From Nitratireductor sp. GISD-1A_MAKvit (GTDB lineage: Bacteria; Pseudomonadota; Alphaproteobacteria; Rhizobiales; Rhizobiaceae): a stretch of DNA of 64,000 nucleotides. The position numbers were made by a program, and so were the translations under genes. The notes beneath the pieces are model-generated. The model searched no databases, was not told where the DNA came from, and saw only the letters and a list, made by a program, of their open reading frames with translations. Where the stretch lies: the NCBI RefSeq assembly GCF_040819555.1, contig NZ_CP161920.1, forward strand, positions 1,921,001 through 1,985,000, given 5' to 3'. Positions 55,835 to 64,000 of this stretch are shown in pieces. Positions within the stretch are counted from its first letter, which is position 1; the number at the start of each line of letters is the position of its first letter.

Positions 55835-57238
55835 CTATTCTGCTGCCGCAGCCGCCGGGCGTCCTTCCAGCCATGCCTTGAAGTCGACGAGCGCGCGTGC
55901 CGACAGCGCCTTCTTCCTGGCGATTGATTTTTCCTTGCCGCGAAGCCGCTTGCCTTCAGGCTTTTGCACCTCAACGGGTGGGAACAGGCCGAAATTGACG
56001 TTCATGGGCTGAAACGAGCGCTTGCCGGGCTCATCATCGGCAACTATGTGCCCGCCGGTGATGTGGTTGAGCAGCGCGCCAAAAGCGGTGGTTGCAGGCG
56101 GCGCCGAAATGGGGTGCCCGAGCCGCTCTGCTGCGGCGAAGCGGCCGGCGATCAATCCCATCGACGCGCTTTCCACATAGCCTTCGCAACCCGTGATCTG
56201 GCCCGCGAAACGCAGCCCCGGACGGCTCTTCAGCTGCAATGTACCGTCCAGAAGGATTGGGGAATTCAGATAGGTGTTGCGATGCAGGCCGCCAAGACGG
56301 GCGAATTCTGCGTTTTCCAGACCGGGGATCATGCGGAAAATCCGCGTTTGTTCGCCATATTTCAGCTTTGTCTGGAAGCCGACCATATTGTAGAGCGTGC
56401 CCAGCGCATTGTCCTGACGCAATTGAACGACCGCATAGGCTTTTTCATCGGGCTTGTGGGCGTTGGTCAGCCCCATGGGTTTCATTGGGCCGTGGCGAAG
56501 TGTTTCGGGACCACGCTCGGCCATGACCTCGATCGGCAGGCAACCGTCGAAATAGGGAGTTCCTTCCCATTCCTTGAATTCGGTCTTGCCACCGTCAAGC
56601 AGGGCCTGGATGAAGGCTTCGTACTGCGCCTTGTCCATCGGGCAGTTGATGTAGTCCTTGCCCGTGCCGCCGGGACCGACCTTGTCATATCGCGACTGGA
56701 ACCACGCCACGTCCAGGTCGATGGAATCGAAATGAACGATAGGGGCGATGGCGTCAAAGAATGCGAGAGATTCAGCGCCGGTCGCCTGAGATATTGCCTC
56801 CGCAAGAGCCGGTGCGGTCAGGGGGCCGGTGGCAATGATGGCCTGATCCCAGTCTTCGGGCGGGAGGCCGGTGATTTCTTCCCGTTCGATGGTGATCAGC
56901 GGATGGGCCTCAAGCGCGGCCGTGACCGCTTCGGAGAAACCGTCGCGATCCACGGCAAGTGCGCCGCCGGCGGGCACCTGGTTGGCGTCGCCCGAGCGCA
57001 TGATGAGTGAGTCTGCCAACCGCATTTCCGCGTGAAGCAGACCGACTGCATTGGTCTCGGCGTCGTCGGACCGGAAGGAATTGGAGCAGACCAGCTCGGC
57101 CAGCCCGTCGGTCTTGTGGGCATCCGTTCCGCGCACCGGGCGCATTTCGTGCAGGATTACGGGGACGCCCGCCTGCGCAGCCTGCCAGGCCGCTTCGGAT
57201 CCGGCGAGCCCGCCGCCTATGATGTGTATCGGTTTCAT
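55835..57238 (-). CDS. trmFO: tRNA uridine(54) methyltransferase TrmFO
   Basis: FADH2- and methylenetetrahydrofolate-dependent enzyme making ribothymidine 54 in tRNA, 467 residues. FAD-binding N-terminus [20 protein letters not shown], then the GidA-small signature [20 protein letters not shown] and [13 protein letters not shown]. Later motifs: QIYNM-like [33 protein letters not shown] and [21 protein letters not shown] 57238 gives the exact FAD-fold start. Confidence 0.96.
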   Translation of the reverse strand: MKPIHIIGGGLAGSEAAWQAAQAGVPVILHEMRPVRGTDAHKTDGLAELVCSNSFRSDDAETNAVGLLHAEMRLADSLIMRSGDANQVPAGGALAVDRDGFSEAVTAALEAHPLITIEREEITGLPPEDWDQAIIATGPLTAPALAEAISQATGAESLAFFDAIAPIVHFDSIDLDVAWFQSRYDKVGPGGTGKDYINCPMDKAQYEAFIQALLDGGKTEFKEWEGTPYFDGCLPIEVMAERGPETLRHGPMKPMGLTNAHKPDEKAYAVVQLRQDNALGTLYNMVGFQTKLKYGEQTRIFRMIPGLENAEFARLGGLHRNTYLNSPILLDGTLQLKSRPGLRFAGQITGCEGYVESASMGLIAGRFAAAERLGHPISAPPATTAFGALLNHITGGHIVADDEPGKRSFQPMNVNFGLFPPVEVQKPEGKRLRGKEKSIARKKALSARALVDFKAWLEGRPAAAAAE

Positions 57239-57357
57239 GCTGGGGAGATAAGCTGCCGAACAAGCGAATGCAACGGCAGAGATATGCCCGGTGTCTACCA
57301 ATTGTTCAGAACCTGTGCCGCAATGAGCTTTGCTGAAGAATTGCTACGGGGTAAATT

Positions 57358-57939
57358 GTGCAAATGTTATCGAAAATGGTGATGTTTGGAGTGATCGCGG
57401 CCCCGCTCTTACTGGCAGGAACGGGGCAGGTCGCGGCCGAGCGGCTTTATATATGCAGCGGGTATGGCTGCATTTACAAGAAAAGCATGGTGATTTCTCC
57501 GGCAGCCAAGCGTCAGCTGGCACGGATCATGGCTCGGGGAAAGACCTCCGCAGCTTCCGAGCGGCTGGCCGTGGGAAAAGCCGTTTCCTACTATGAATCC
57601 CTGGCGACCCGGGCGATTGGCGTGCGCGATGGTGCGATATCTTCCGCCGGAGGTGCCCGCGTCTATGGCCAGATGGATTGCATCGATGAATCGCGCAATA
57701 CCCGTAGCCTGCTCCTTTATCTGGAGCGAAGCGGTATGCTGCGCCACCACAAGGTGGGGCGCAACTCCTCCCGCGGCTTCTTCGTGGATGTGCGTTACCC
57801 GCACGCAACGGCGGTGCTTCGCTCCAGCGATGATGGGGAGAGATGGGCCGTGGACAGCTGGTTTGAGCCGGCCGGTGGAGAGCCCGACATCATGAAACTG
57901 TCCGAGTGGAAAATGCGCGGAGTGCGCGGTGAACGCTGA
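57358..57939 (+). CDS. Secreted protein of unknown function
   Basis: A 193-residue protein with a signal peptide (VMFGVIAAPLLLAGTGQVAA). The mature part begins ERLYICSGYGCIYKKSM (two Cys) and contains YGQMDCIDESRNTRSLLLYL, then RHHKVGRNSSRGFFVDVRYP and ERWAVDSWFEPAGGEPDIMK. I recall similar secreted proteins in rhizobial genomes but know no function. The GTG at 57358 sits well after GGGG; ATG 57364 is an alternative. It converges on the RNA array, ending nine bases before the terminator T-run of that array. Confidence 0.75.
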   Translation: MQMLSKMVMFGVIAAPLLLAGTGQVAAERLYICSGYGCIYKKSMVISPAAKRQLARIMARGKTSAASERLAVGKAVSYYESLATRAIGVRDGAISSAGGARVYGQMDCIDESRNTRSLLLYLERSGMLRHHKVGRNSSRGFFVDVRYPHATAVLRSSDDGERWAVDSWFEPAGGEPDIMKLSEWKMRGVRGER

Positions 57940-57947
57940 ACACGCGC

Positions 57948-57993
57948 AAAAAAAAAACGACACCCGCCGAGGGAGGAGGTCCGGCAGGTGTCG
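57948..57993 (-). terminator. Terminator of the DUF1127-sRNA transcript
   Basis: Last hairpin of the array (57958-57993) plus T10 on the minus strand. The hairpin doubles as a CCUCCUCCC-loop element. Confidence 0.88.
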
Positions 57994-58074
57994 TTTATGG
58001 AATGACCGGCAATTTGGGAGGAGGAGGTTGCCGGTCTATTCGTCAAGGTTGGGAGGAGATAACCTCGACGAAAT
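57948..58074 (-). ncRNA. CcsR-like (Cuckoo family) sRNA, unit 3 with terminator
   Basis: Third copy, the most diverged: its c loop lacks one C of the motif and its a stem has one C-A mismatch (CGACACC/GGTGTCG outer, GCCG/CGGC inner). The a hairpin is followed by ten T on the minus strand (57957-57948), a textbook rho-independent terminator for the whole array. This fixes the direction of transcription. The spacer to unit 2 holds GACAGCG/CGCTGTC (58093-58099, 58115-58121). Confidence 0.85.
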
Positions 58075-58128
58075 CTATGAAACTCAATTCAAGACAGCGC
58101 CCATATAGGAAGCCCGCTGTCAGAAAAC

Positions 58129-58242
58129 AACACCCGCCGAGGGAGGAGGTTCGGCGGGTGTCGTTTTGGGATGACCGGCAATTGGGAGGAGGAGGTTGCC
58201 GGTCGTTTCCTTCAGAGTTGGGAGGAGGTAACTCCGAAGGAA
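58129..58242 (-). ncRNA. CcsR-like (Cuckoo family) sRNA, unit 2
   Basis: Second copy with three CCUCCUCCC loops. Its final stem (ACACCCGCCGA with TCGGCGGGTGT, 11 perfect pairs) is followed on the minus strand by TGTTTTC, a possible weak terminator or processing site. The spacer to unit 1 (58243-58290) contains a small AGGGCTT/AAGCCTT hairpin. Confidence 0.82.
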
Positions 58243-58290
58243 GCTCTGAAACTTTATATCAGGGCTTTCTCAAGCCTTGCCTCCCGTTCC

Positions 58291-58402
58291 AACACCCGCC
58301 GAGGGAGGAGGTTCGGCGGGTGTTGTTTTGAGGTGACCGACAATTGGGAGGAGGAGGTTGTCGGTCATATCCGTCAGGGTCGGGAGGAGGTGACCCTGGC
58401 GA
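58291..58402 (-). ncRNA. CcsR-like (Cuckoo family) sRNA, unit 1 (promoter-proximal)
   Basis: First unit after the DUF1127 gene, starting about 20 bases beyond its stop. Three stem-loops with loops ACCTCCTCCC. The last stem has 12 perfect pairs (AACACCCGCCGA with TCGGCGGGTGTT). The loops mimic the anti-Shine-Dalgarno end of 16S rRNA, so the RNA could bind purine-rich ribosome sites of mRNAs or proteins that recognise this motif. In Rhodobacter the related CcsR RNAs are processed from a transcript with the DUF1127 gene ccaF1 and act in oxidative-stress physiology. Unit boundaries here are inferred from the hairpins. Confidence 0.82.
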
Positions 58403-58422
58403 AACTCGTAATTCCTGTGCCC

Positions 58423-58563
58423 TTAGAGGGACTTGCGTGCCACGAACGGGATGTCGCCGCGGGAAATTCCCAGATCGTTCAGCTCACGGGTCGAAAGGCG
58501 GCTCAGTTCGGTCACGGTCTGACGGTAACGGCGCCAATTGCGGTAGTTGCGAATGATGTTCAT
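58423..58563 (-). CDS. DUF1127 small protein, CcaF1-like
   Basis: Forty-six residues, basic and arginine-rich: MNIIRNYRNWRRYRQTVTEL, then SRLSTRELNDLGISRGDIPF and VARKSL. The LSTRELNDLGISRGDIPFVA stretch is the DUF1127 (YjiS-like) signature. It lies directly upstream of the CCUCCUCCC array on the same strand with only about 20 bases between and no terminator, as with Rhodobacter ccaF1 and its CcsR RNAs. There CcaF1 is an RNA-binding protein that affects CcsR maturation; the same role here is inferred. A related small DUF1127 protein in Agrobacterium affects phosphate and carbon metabolism. The ribosome site is weak (CAGAG). Confidence 0.93.
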   Translation of the reverse strand: MNIIRNYRNWRRYRQTVTELSRLSTRELNDLGISRGDIPFVARKSL

Positions 58564-58644
58564 CTCTGTGCTCGCTTCGTTTTCAAATCATTGTTCGTTT
58601 GTTGACCCTGAGATAGTCCCAACCCGCCTGGCTTTGAAGTGCCA

Positions 58645-58683
58645 ATGTTGCATGACAGCAATGCGATTTGTGCAATGCAACAT
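58645..58683. promoter_or_regulatory. Long inverted repeat upstream of the DUF1127-sRNA operon
   Basis: Perfect 9-bp arms ATGTTGCAT (58645-58653) and ATGCAACAT (58675-58683), centres 30 bases apart or three helical turns, lie 82-120 bases before the DUF1127 start. This suits two dimers or one looped regulator. The regulator is unknown. The remainder of 58564-58897 has no gene; I could not assign a clear sigma factor motif for the operon. Confidence 0.4.
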
Positions 58684-58820
58684 GGCCGTATTGCGGCTGC
58701 GTTGTGGCCAAGGTCCGGCGGAGATATAATCGATTTATGAAAGCGTGCGGAAAAGAGCGGACGCTGAGCGGGCCCGGCAGCTGGCCGAAAGGCATAAAAA
58801 AGCCCTGAATCTTGCCAATT

Positions 58821-58850
58821 TTGCTTTGATAGACTAGGTGCAGGTGATAT
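58821..58850 (+). promoter_or_regulatory. Candidate promoter of tRNA-Leu
   Basis: TTGCTT (58821-58826), 18 bases, TGATAT (58845-58850), placing the transcript start about 40 bases before the tRNA. Confidence 0.4.
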
Positions 58851-58897
58851 AGAACCCGCGCTTTCGGAAGCTTAGGGCGCTCCTTGGGTTTTTCGAA

Positions 58898-58982
58898 GCG
58901 GGTGTGGTGGAATTGGTAGACACGCAGGATTTAGGTTCCTGTGGCGCAAGCCGTGGGGGTTCAAGTCCCTCCACCCGCACCA
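58898..58982 (+). tRNA. tRNA-Leu (TAG)
   Basis: Acceptor strands GCGGGTG and CACCCGC pair, followed by A and encoded CCA. Anticodon TAG lies in GATTTAGGTTC. A long variable arm (TGGCGCAAGCCG) and T-arm GGGTTCAAGTCCC are typical of leucine tRNA. Length is 85 bases. Confidence 0.97.
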
Positions 58983-59070
58983 GAAGGGCCAATCCCGGTA
59001 AGATACCCCGACAAGAAGAGCGGTGGGCGCCGTGAAAGCGGCGGCAAAAGCGAATACAAAGGTATGATGG

Positions 59071-60507
59071 ATGCAGGTAACCGAAACTCTCAACTCAGGG
59101 CTCAAGCGCGAACTCAAGGTCGTCGTTCCTGCAAAGGACATGGAAGCGCGCCTCTCCCAGCGTCTCGATGATGCGAAGGGCAAGGTAAACCTCAAGGGTT
59201 TCCGCCCCGGCAAAGTGCCCGCACAGCACCTGCGCCGTGTCTATGGCAAGTCTTTCATGGCCGAGGTCGTGAATGAGATCCTTGCGGACACGCAGAGCAT
59301 CCTGACCGAACGCGGCGAGAAGCCGGCCATTCAGCCGGAAATCTCCATGACCGAGGACGAAAAGGAAGCCGACAAGGTTCTGTCCGGTGATGCGGATTTC
59401 GAATTCTCGATGTCGTACGAAGTCATTCCGCCGATCGAACTGAAGAGCTTCTCCGATATCAAGATCACGCGTCAGGTTTATGACGTGACCGATGAGGAAG
59501 TTGAAGAGCAGGTCAAGCGTGTGGCCGACTCTGCCCGCACCTATGAGGTGAAAAAGGGCAAGGCAGCCGATGGTGACAAGGTAAAGCTTGACTATCTCGG
59601 CAAGATCGATGGTGAGCCGTTCGACGGTGGCGCTGCCGAGGATTCAGAAGTCACGATCGGCATGAATCAGTTCATCGCCGGTTTCGAAGAGCAGCTTGTG
59701 GGCCTGAAGGCCGGTGACGAGACCACGATCAAGGTTACCTTCCCGGAAGAGTATGCGGCTGCGCATCTGGCCGGAAAGGAAGCCGAGTTCGACATCAAGG
59801 TCAAAGAGGTTTCCAAGCCCAACGAGCTGGAAATCAACGACGAGACGGCCAAACAGCTTGGTCTTGAATCGGCCGAGAAGCTGCGTGAAATCGTTCGTGG
59901 TCAGCTTGAAAACCAGTTCGGTCAGGTGACGCGCCAGAAGGCGAAGCGCCAGATTCTCGATGCGCTGGACGAAGCCTACAAGTTCGAGGCTCCGTCCAAG
60001 CTTGTCGAGGCCGAGTTCGAGAACATCTGGAATCAGGTAACCCGCGATCTCGAGGCCGCCGGCCGTACGTTTGAAGACGAAGAGACGACGGAAGAAGAGG
60101 CCCGGGAAGAGTACCAGCGCCTGGCCGAGCGTCGGGTGCGTCTGGGGCTTGTCCTGTCCGAAATCGGCGAGAAGGCGGAAGTCACGGTCGGTGACGAAGA
60201 GATGCAGCGTGCGCTCATCGAATCGATCCGACGCTACCCGCCGCACCAGCAGCAGGAAATCTACGAGTTCTACCGTCAGAACCCGCAGGCCATGGCGAAC
60301 ATCCGTGCGCCACTGTTTGAGGAGAAGGTCATCGATCATCTGCTAGGCGAGATTTCCGTGACCGACGAGAAAGTTTCTCGCGATGAGCTGATGGCAGACG
60401 ACGAAGACGAGGCCGAGGCAAAGCCGGCGAAGAAGGAGAAGGCTGCTCCGAAGAAGAAAGCCGCTCCGAAAAAGGCTGCTGCGAAGAAGAAGGAAGAAGG
60501 CGAGTAA
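59071..60507 (+). CDS. tig: Trigger factor
   Basis: Ribosome-associated chaperone and peptidyl-prolyl isomerase of 478 residues. N-terminal ribosome-binding domain with [20 protein letters not shown] (the GFRxGxxP signature, residues about 40-60). PPIase domain with [20 protein letters not shown] and [21 protein letters not shown] long helical chaperone domain follows. The Lys/Ala-rich tail ([20 protein letters not shown]) is common in alphaproteobacteria. A strong terminator follows. Confidence 0.97.
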   Translation: MQVTETLNSGLKRELKVVVPAKDMEARLSQRLDDAKGKVNLKGFRPGKVPAQHLRRVYGKSFMAEVVNEILADTQSILTERGEKPAIQPEISMTEDEKEADKVLSGDADFEFSMSYEVIPPIELKSFSDIKITRQVYDVTDEEVEEQVKRVADSARTYEVKKGKAADGDKVKLDYLGKIDGEPFDGGAAEDSEVTIGMNQFIAGFEEQLVGLKAGDETTIKVTFPEEYAAAHLAGKEAEFDIKVKEVSKPNELEINDETAKQLGLESAEKLREIVRGQLENQFGQVTRQKAKRQILDALDEAYKFEAPSKLVEAEFENIWNQVTRDLEAAGRTFEDEETTEEEAREEYQRLAERRVRLGLVLSEIGEKAEVTVGDEEMQRALIESIRRYPPHQQQEIYEFYRQNPQAMANIRAPLFEEKVIDHLLGEISVTDEKVSRDELMADDEDEAEAKPAKKEKAAPKKKAAPKKAAAKKKEEGE

Positions 60508-60534
60508 TCGCTTACATTCCGTTCAAGAGATTGG

Positions 60535-60564
60535 AAAGGCCGCTCATAGGGCGGCCTTTTTCTT
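60535..60564 (+). terminator. Rho-independent terminator after tig
   Basis: Stem AAAGGCCGC/GCGGCCTTT with a 7-base loop and a T-rich tail TTCTT. Confidence 0.85.
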
Positions 60565-60689
60565 GGGGTATCGCGAATTTCGGGGCGAGAAGGGGACTGA
60601 TCGCGGCCTGGCCAACTCACACAGTCATGCTCACCGTTGTGGACGGAGCGCACGGGCGGGTGAGTTGGCCACCAAGGCCTGGAGCGCTG

Positions 60690-61434
60690 TTAAATCAGCT
60701 GCAATCCCTTGAAGCTTGCGTGGCCTTTTTTCCCGACGATGATGTGGTCGTGCACGGTGATGCCGAGGGGGCGTGCTGTGTCGACGATGGTTTGGGTCAT
60801 GTCGATGTCTGCGCGCGAAGGGGTCGGGTCACCGGAAGGATGATTGTGCACGAGGATCATCGCCGTTGCTGACAGTTCCAAGGCGCGCTTGATGAGCTCA
60901 CGAGGATAAACCGGAGTGTGGTCGACCGTACCGGTTTGCTGAACCTCGTCGGCAATGAGCTGGTTTTTCTTGTCCAGAAACAGAACGCGAAACTGTTCGC
61001 GTTCCTCATGGGCCATCACCGCCGTACAATAATTGATCACCTGCGACCACGAGGTCAGGATTTTCCGGTCACGCAGCTCTGCCTTGAGCATGCGCTGGGC
61101 GAGGGCTGCGGCAGTCTTGATGTCGCGTGCCGCAGAGGTGCCGATACCCTGCACCTCGCGCAACAGGTGCTCCGGTGCGCCCAGCACCTCAGGGAGGGAG
61201 CCGAAACGTTGCATCAGCGCCTTTGCCGGGCCTTTGGTATCCGCTCGCGGAATTGACCTGAACAGAAAGAGCTCCAGGAGCTCGTAGTCCGAGAGAGACG
61301 TGCTGCCAGCCTCCGAAAAGCGCAGCCGCAGGCGGTCTCTGTGGCCATGATAGTGTGGTTTTGGAACCGGCTGCCGATCCGCCGTTGTGACCGGCCCCTT
61401 CGAGAAAGAACCCGCGCTCGTCTTCCTGATCCAT
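60690..61434 (-). CDS. radC: RadC family JAMM/MPN+ protein, probable frameshift near the start
   Basis: RadC-like protein of about 247 residues. An N-terminal HhH-type region contains [20 protein letters not shown] and [20 protein letters not shown]. The JAMM metal site is [20 protein letters not shown]. The old link to recombination repair is doubtful; biochemical function is unknown. The conserved frame has no good start after 61574, and that one overlaps the map gene by 74 bases. An ATG at 61434 in another frame reads [14 protein letters not shown] and can join the conserved frame by removing one base from the GGGG run (complement of CCCC at 61395-61398). I favour that start, with moderate certainty. 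Confidence 0.85.
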
Positions 61435-61500
61435 GAAACGTCCCCGCCACAGCCATGGACGCGTGCATCACTCTGCGTTTCTGCACGTCCTGACTGTAGT

Positions 61501-62328
61501 TTAGGCGGGTAAACCCGGTCGGTCGAGCCCTGCAGGCGAAAGAGTGAAAATTTCGCATCCGGTTTCGGTGACACCGACCGAGTGCTCGTATTGAGCCGAG
61601 AGAGAGCGGTCCCGCGTCACGGCGGTCCAACCATCAGAAAGAACCTTTACGTGTGGTCTGCCCAGGTTGATCATCGGCTCGATGGTGAAGATCATCCCCG
61701 GGCGCATCTCCACGCCTTCATTGACGCTGCCGTAGTGCAGGATGTTGGGTGCGTCGTGAAAAAGCTGTCCCAGTCCATGGCCGCAGAAGTCGCGCACGAC
61801 GGAACAGCGCTGTCCTTCTGCATAGGACTGGATGGCAGCGCCTATGGCGCCGGTTCGTGCTCCAGGCTTCACGGCCTCGATGCCGCGCATCAAGCACTCG
61901 TGAGTGACTTCCAAAAGCCGTTCCGCAGCCCGCTTGATTGTGCCGACCGGATACATTCGGCTCGAATCTCCATGCCAGCCGTCCAGGATGTAGGTGACAT
62001 CGATGTTCACGATATCGCCTTCGCGCAGTGGTTTGTCATCCGGAATGCCGTGACACACCACATGATTGATGGATGTGCAGGTCGACTTGGTATAGCCCCT
62101 GTAATTCAAGGTGGCGGGAACCGCGCCATGGTCCATGCCGAATTCGAAAACAAACCTGTCGATCTCATTGGTGGTGAGACCTGGCTTGACGCGGCTGGCA
62201 AGTTCGTCAAGGCATCGGGCCGTCAGATTTGACGCCCTGCGCATGCCCTCGAACCCACCTTCGTCGTAAAGGCGAATCTGGCCTGTGTTTCGCATCGGGG
62301 CGGAGTCTGCTTCAAGATAGGTGACCAT
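61501..62328 (-). CDS. map: Type I methionine aminopeptidase
   Basis: Metalloprotease of 275 residues removing initiator methionine. Metal ligands: [20 protein letters not shown] (Asp, Asp), [18 protein letters not shown] (His), [12 protein letters not shown] (Glu) and [13 protein letters not shown] (Glu-His region). [20 protein letters not shown] is the family substrate pocket. ATG 62328 (MVTYLEADS) is the likely start; the gene lies 52 bases after sfsA in the same direction. Confidence 0.97.
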   Translation of the reverse strand: MVTYLEADSAPMRNTGQIRLYDEGGFEGMRRASNLTARCLDELASRVKPGLTTNEIDRFVFEFGMDHGAVPATLNYRGYTKSTCTSINHVVCHGIPDDKPLREGDIVNIDVTYILDGWHGDSSRMYPVGTIKRAAERLLEVTHECLMRGIEAVKPGARTGAIGAAIQSYAEGQRCSVVRDFCGHGLGQLFHDAPNILHYGSVNEGVEMRPGMIFTIEPMINLGRPHVKVLSDGWTAVTRDRSLSAQYEHSVGVTETGCEIFTLSPAGLDRPGLPA

Positions 62329-62380
62329 AGGGCTCAGTCGCTTGCGCTCGTTTTGAGTTCTTCTACCGGATTTTGCGGCG

Positions 62381-63082
62381 CTATTCCACAATCTCTATGA
62401 GACGTTCCGGGTGAATGGCTTCAGGGGTGATTTGGCATCTGAGGGCGTAAGCTTCAACCCCTGCTTCAGCGGCCAGCGAAAATGCGGCAGCATAAGAAGG
62501 GTCCAGGTCGCTGCAGAGGCGAAAGCGATCACAATCCCCCCGCTGGACAACATATATCATGATTGCGCGGTGTCCGTTTGCGCGCATGGTGGCGAGTTCG
62601 CGTAGATGGCGCGCGCCTCTCTGTGTGACGGTATCGGGAAACTCGGCGAGGCCGGGCACGCGCATGAAATGAACGTTCTTGATCTCGACATAGGCCGCGG
62701 CACGCTCGGGATGCTCGAGGAGGAAATCAATTCGAGAGCGCTCGCCATAGCGTTGTTCACGTTTCAGGTCGGGGTAGGTGGCCAGATCGGCAATCATGCC
62801 TGCGCGGATCGCTTCCTCTGCCAGTCTGTTTGGGAGGCTGGTGTTGATGCCCACCAGCGTGGCGTCCGCTTCCACCAGCTCGAGCCGATAGGGATATTTG
62901 CGTTTGGGGTCGTCGGATCGTGACAAAAAAGCTCTCGCTCCTGCGTCGGTCAGGCCGAGCATGGAGCCAGTGTTGGGAACCGAGACGGTGATCTGCGTGC
63001 CGTCCAGCAGTTCAACGTCTGCCAGAAATCGCTTGTAGCGCCGAATCAGGCGACATTCCGTCAAGGGGGGCGAGAATTTCAT
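62381..63082 (-). CDS. sfsA: SfsA family protein (sugar fermentation stimulation homologue)
   Basis: Protein of 233 residues. Family motifs: [60 protein letters not shown] and [15 protein letters not shown], then [15 protein letters not shown]. SfsA proteins resemble nucleases (the D...E-x-K pattern DFLLE...YVEIK is visible) and bind DNA; the exact role is unknown. First in the sfsA-map pair. Confidence 0.95.
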   Translation of the reverse strand: MKFSPPLTECRLIRRYKRFLADVELLDGTQITVSVPNTGSMLGLTDAGARAFLSRSDDPKRKYPYRLELVEADATLVGINTSLPNRLAEEAIRAGMIADLATYPDLKREQRYGERSRIDFLLEHPERAAAYVEIKNVHFMRVPGLAEFPDTVTQRGARHLRELATMRANGHRAIMIYVVQRGDCDRFRLCSDLDPSYAAAFSLAAEAGVEAYALRCQITPEAIHPERLIEIVE

Positions 63083-63126
63083 GGCGGCCTTTCAGGGATA
63101 CGGTTTCTGTCGGCATGAAGCCCCTG

Positions 63127-64000
63127 TCAGGGGGTTCGGGAGCGCGCAGCGGGGTTCCCGGCGCCGCCGGCTGACGCCTTTCCTGGGCCATGTATGCGGT
63201 AGTACCGGCCGAGCATGAAGGGGGTGAGATACATCGGGATCTGGTAGCAGCCGATGAACAACAGCAGCGCATCGGTCACGCTGGCAGGCAGAGCGGTGAG
63301 AAAAAGCGCGATGTTGCGGTTTCCTGCCGTAATGCCGAGTGGTGCAGCGAGATGTTGGGAGCCCGTGCGTTTCAGAAATTCTGCAGCCACGAACTGCAGG
63401 AGAAAATTGGCCCCGAAGGCAATGGCCAGATTGAGTGCAAGGTCGGAGGGATTGGATAAGAGCGTTCTGCCGACCGACGACATCAGCCCCACGACGACGA
63501 TACCCATCAAGATAGCCGAAAGGCCATCGATCATGCGTGTTGCCTGAACGCCTGGATCTGGAAGCAGAAAGCGGCGTAAGAGAAACGCTGCACCGACCGC
63601 CAGCGCGATGACGGCCAGAAGCCGGGCTGCTGCGGATAAAATGACGTCTGCGCCGCCAAGTTCTGGCGTGAGCCAGAAGACCGGTAAAACGGTGAGGGGA
63701 AGCAGTGCAGTGCCCATTGTCATGACCCGCAGGGCCGGGGCGGGGTCGTTGCCGGTCATGATTGCAAGGTGAGGGCTTCCTGAAACCGGTGCGGCGGCGG
63801 CCATCAATATCAAGGCTGTGGGAAGCGTGCCCGTCCAGCCGATCAACAGAAATGACAGCGCCAGGGCAATCGGAAGCAAAAGCTGAAAGACAAGCGTGGC
63901 CACCAGCGAGTGGCGAAAGTCTGACAAGGCTCCGATCAGGGATCTGGGACCCACACGCAGTGCTGCCAGGAAAAGCAGACCGGCAATCATTTCGGCGATC
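63127..64000 (-). CDS. BASS/SBF-like membrane transporter, partial
   Basis: Hydrophobic protein cut by the right edge: the frame is open through IAEMIAGLLFLAALRVGP with at least nine membrane helices. LILMAAAAPVSGSPHLAIMT and GAALPxG-like LGITAGNRNIALFLTALPAS resemble the crossover motifs of the bile acid:sodium symporter superfamily. The substrate is unknown. At least 287 residues are visible; the N-terminus lies outside the window. The stop at 63127 is 44 bases from sfsA on the same strand. Confidence 0.7.
   Translation of the reverse strand, partial: IAEMIAGLLFLAALRVGPRSLIGALSDFRHSLVATLVFQLLLPIALALSFLLIGWTGTLPTALILMAAAAPVSGSPHLAIMTGNDPAPALRVMTMGTALLPLTVLPVFWLTPELGGADVILSAAARLLAVIALAVGAAFLLRRFLLPDPGVQATRMIDGLSAILMGIVVVGLMSSVGRTLLSNPSDLALNLAIAFGANFLLQFVAAEFLKRTGSQHLAAPLGITAGNRNIALFLTALPASVTDALLLFIGCYQIPMYLTPFMLGRYYRIHGPGKASAGGAGNPAARSRTP

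Larger units (their letters stand above)
57948..58402 (-). repeat. Array of nine CCUCCUCCC-loop hairpins in three tandem units
   Basis: Read on the minus strand, each unit holds three hairpins in the order c, b, a, whose loops carry CCUCCUCCC (one loop, 58051-58060, is a base short: CTCCTCCC). Hairpins: c 58372-58402, b 58335-58366, a 58291-58324; c 58207-58242, b 58173-58204, a 58130-58161; c 58038-58074, b 58004-58036, a 57958-57993. The b stems are GACCGGCAA/TTGCCGGTC twice and GACCGACAA/TTGTCGGTC once, a paired change. The c stems differ in sequence but each is self-complementary. Confidence 0.92.

Noticed and set aside
55964..57010. 348-residue plus-strand frame
   Set aside because: Antisense to trmFO, whose motifs are unmistakable.
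57948..58402. CRISPR-like repeat array
   Set aside because: Repeat spacing is irregular, units contain three different hairpins, there are no unique spacers of constant length, and no cas genes are present.
58002..58605. Plus-strand frames with repeated glycine-rich peptides (for example GGGGCRSF)
   Set aside because: They arise from reading the hairpin array in the wrong direction. The stems show paired changes, not codon conservation, and the terminator and DUF1127 gene are on the minus strand.

Overview
The window looks like chromosome of an alphaproteobacterium of the order Hyphomicrobiales (Rhizobiales), most like the Phyllobacteriaceae (Mesorhizobium/Nitratireductor-type relatives). 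This is inferred from high GC content, from order-typical genes (ExoR, PopZ upstream of valS, a PCMT-like protein upstream of tolC), and from the block argS, SPOR protein, nagZ, scpAB, tatABC, serS, surE, pcm, LytM lipoprotein, DUF815 ATPase, yajC, secDF. No species can be named from sequence reading alone.

Region 1 (1-13.1 kb) is accessory DNA. It starts with a large secreted repeat-domain protein (DUF11/SdrD_B type) that runs off the left edge, then an IS481-family insertion sequence. A 7.5-kb genomic island follows. It is integrated at the 3' end of tRNA-Asn and bounded by an exact 16-bp direct repeat (5527-5542 and 13063-13078). The island carries a tyrosine integrase next to the tRNA, a single-chain MmeI-like restriction-modification enzyme, a ParB-N-domain protein, a truncated Rha-type phage gene, and a serine resolvase with what looks like its own res site.

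Region 2 (13.1-32.3 kb) is mixed core genome: tRNA-Cys, fasciclin protein, pirin, PCMT-like protein, TolC, PopZ, ValRS, a FadL-like porin, TerC, IlvD, ExoR, ExoIII, a polysaccharide deacetylase, an NCS2 nucleobase permease and an A-type Fe-S carrier. Region 3 (32.3-55.6 kb) is a long, mostly plus-strand housekeeping block: dGTPase-like protein, ArgRS, SPOR protein, NagZ, ScpA/ScpB, an orphan ABC ATPase, TatABC, SerRS, SurE, Pcm, a LytM lipoprotein, YajC, SecDF and two homologues of mitochondrial complex I assembly factors. Region 4 (55.8-64 kb) has TrmFO, a small secreted protein, the RNA array described next, tRNA-Leu, trigger factor, RadC, methionine aminopeptidase, SfsA and a partial BASS-type permease.

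The most striking feature is at 57.95-58.56 kb. A 46-residue DUF1127 protein on the minus strand is followed by three tandem units, each of three stem-loops. In all nine the minus-strand loop is CCUCCUCCC or one base short of it. The array ends in a hairpin plus T10. The stems vary with compensatory changes while the loops stay fixed. This matches the CcaF1-CcsR ('Cuckoo RNA') arrangement known from Rhodobacter, in an expanded form with nine anti-Shine-Dalgarno-like loops.

A caution for the reader: seven single-base frameshifts (and probably an eighth) interrupt otherwise intact genes, including the essential serS and ilvD. Every one is a +1 insertion at or beside a short G/C run. Uncorrected sequencing or assembly errors are a better explanation than gene decay, so the affected genes are annotated here as whole genes.
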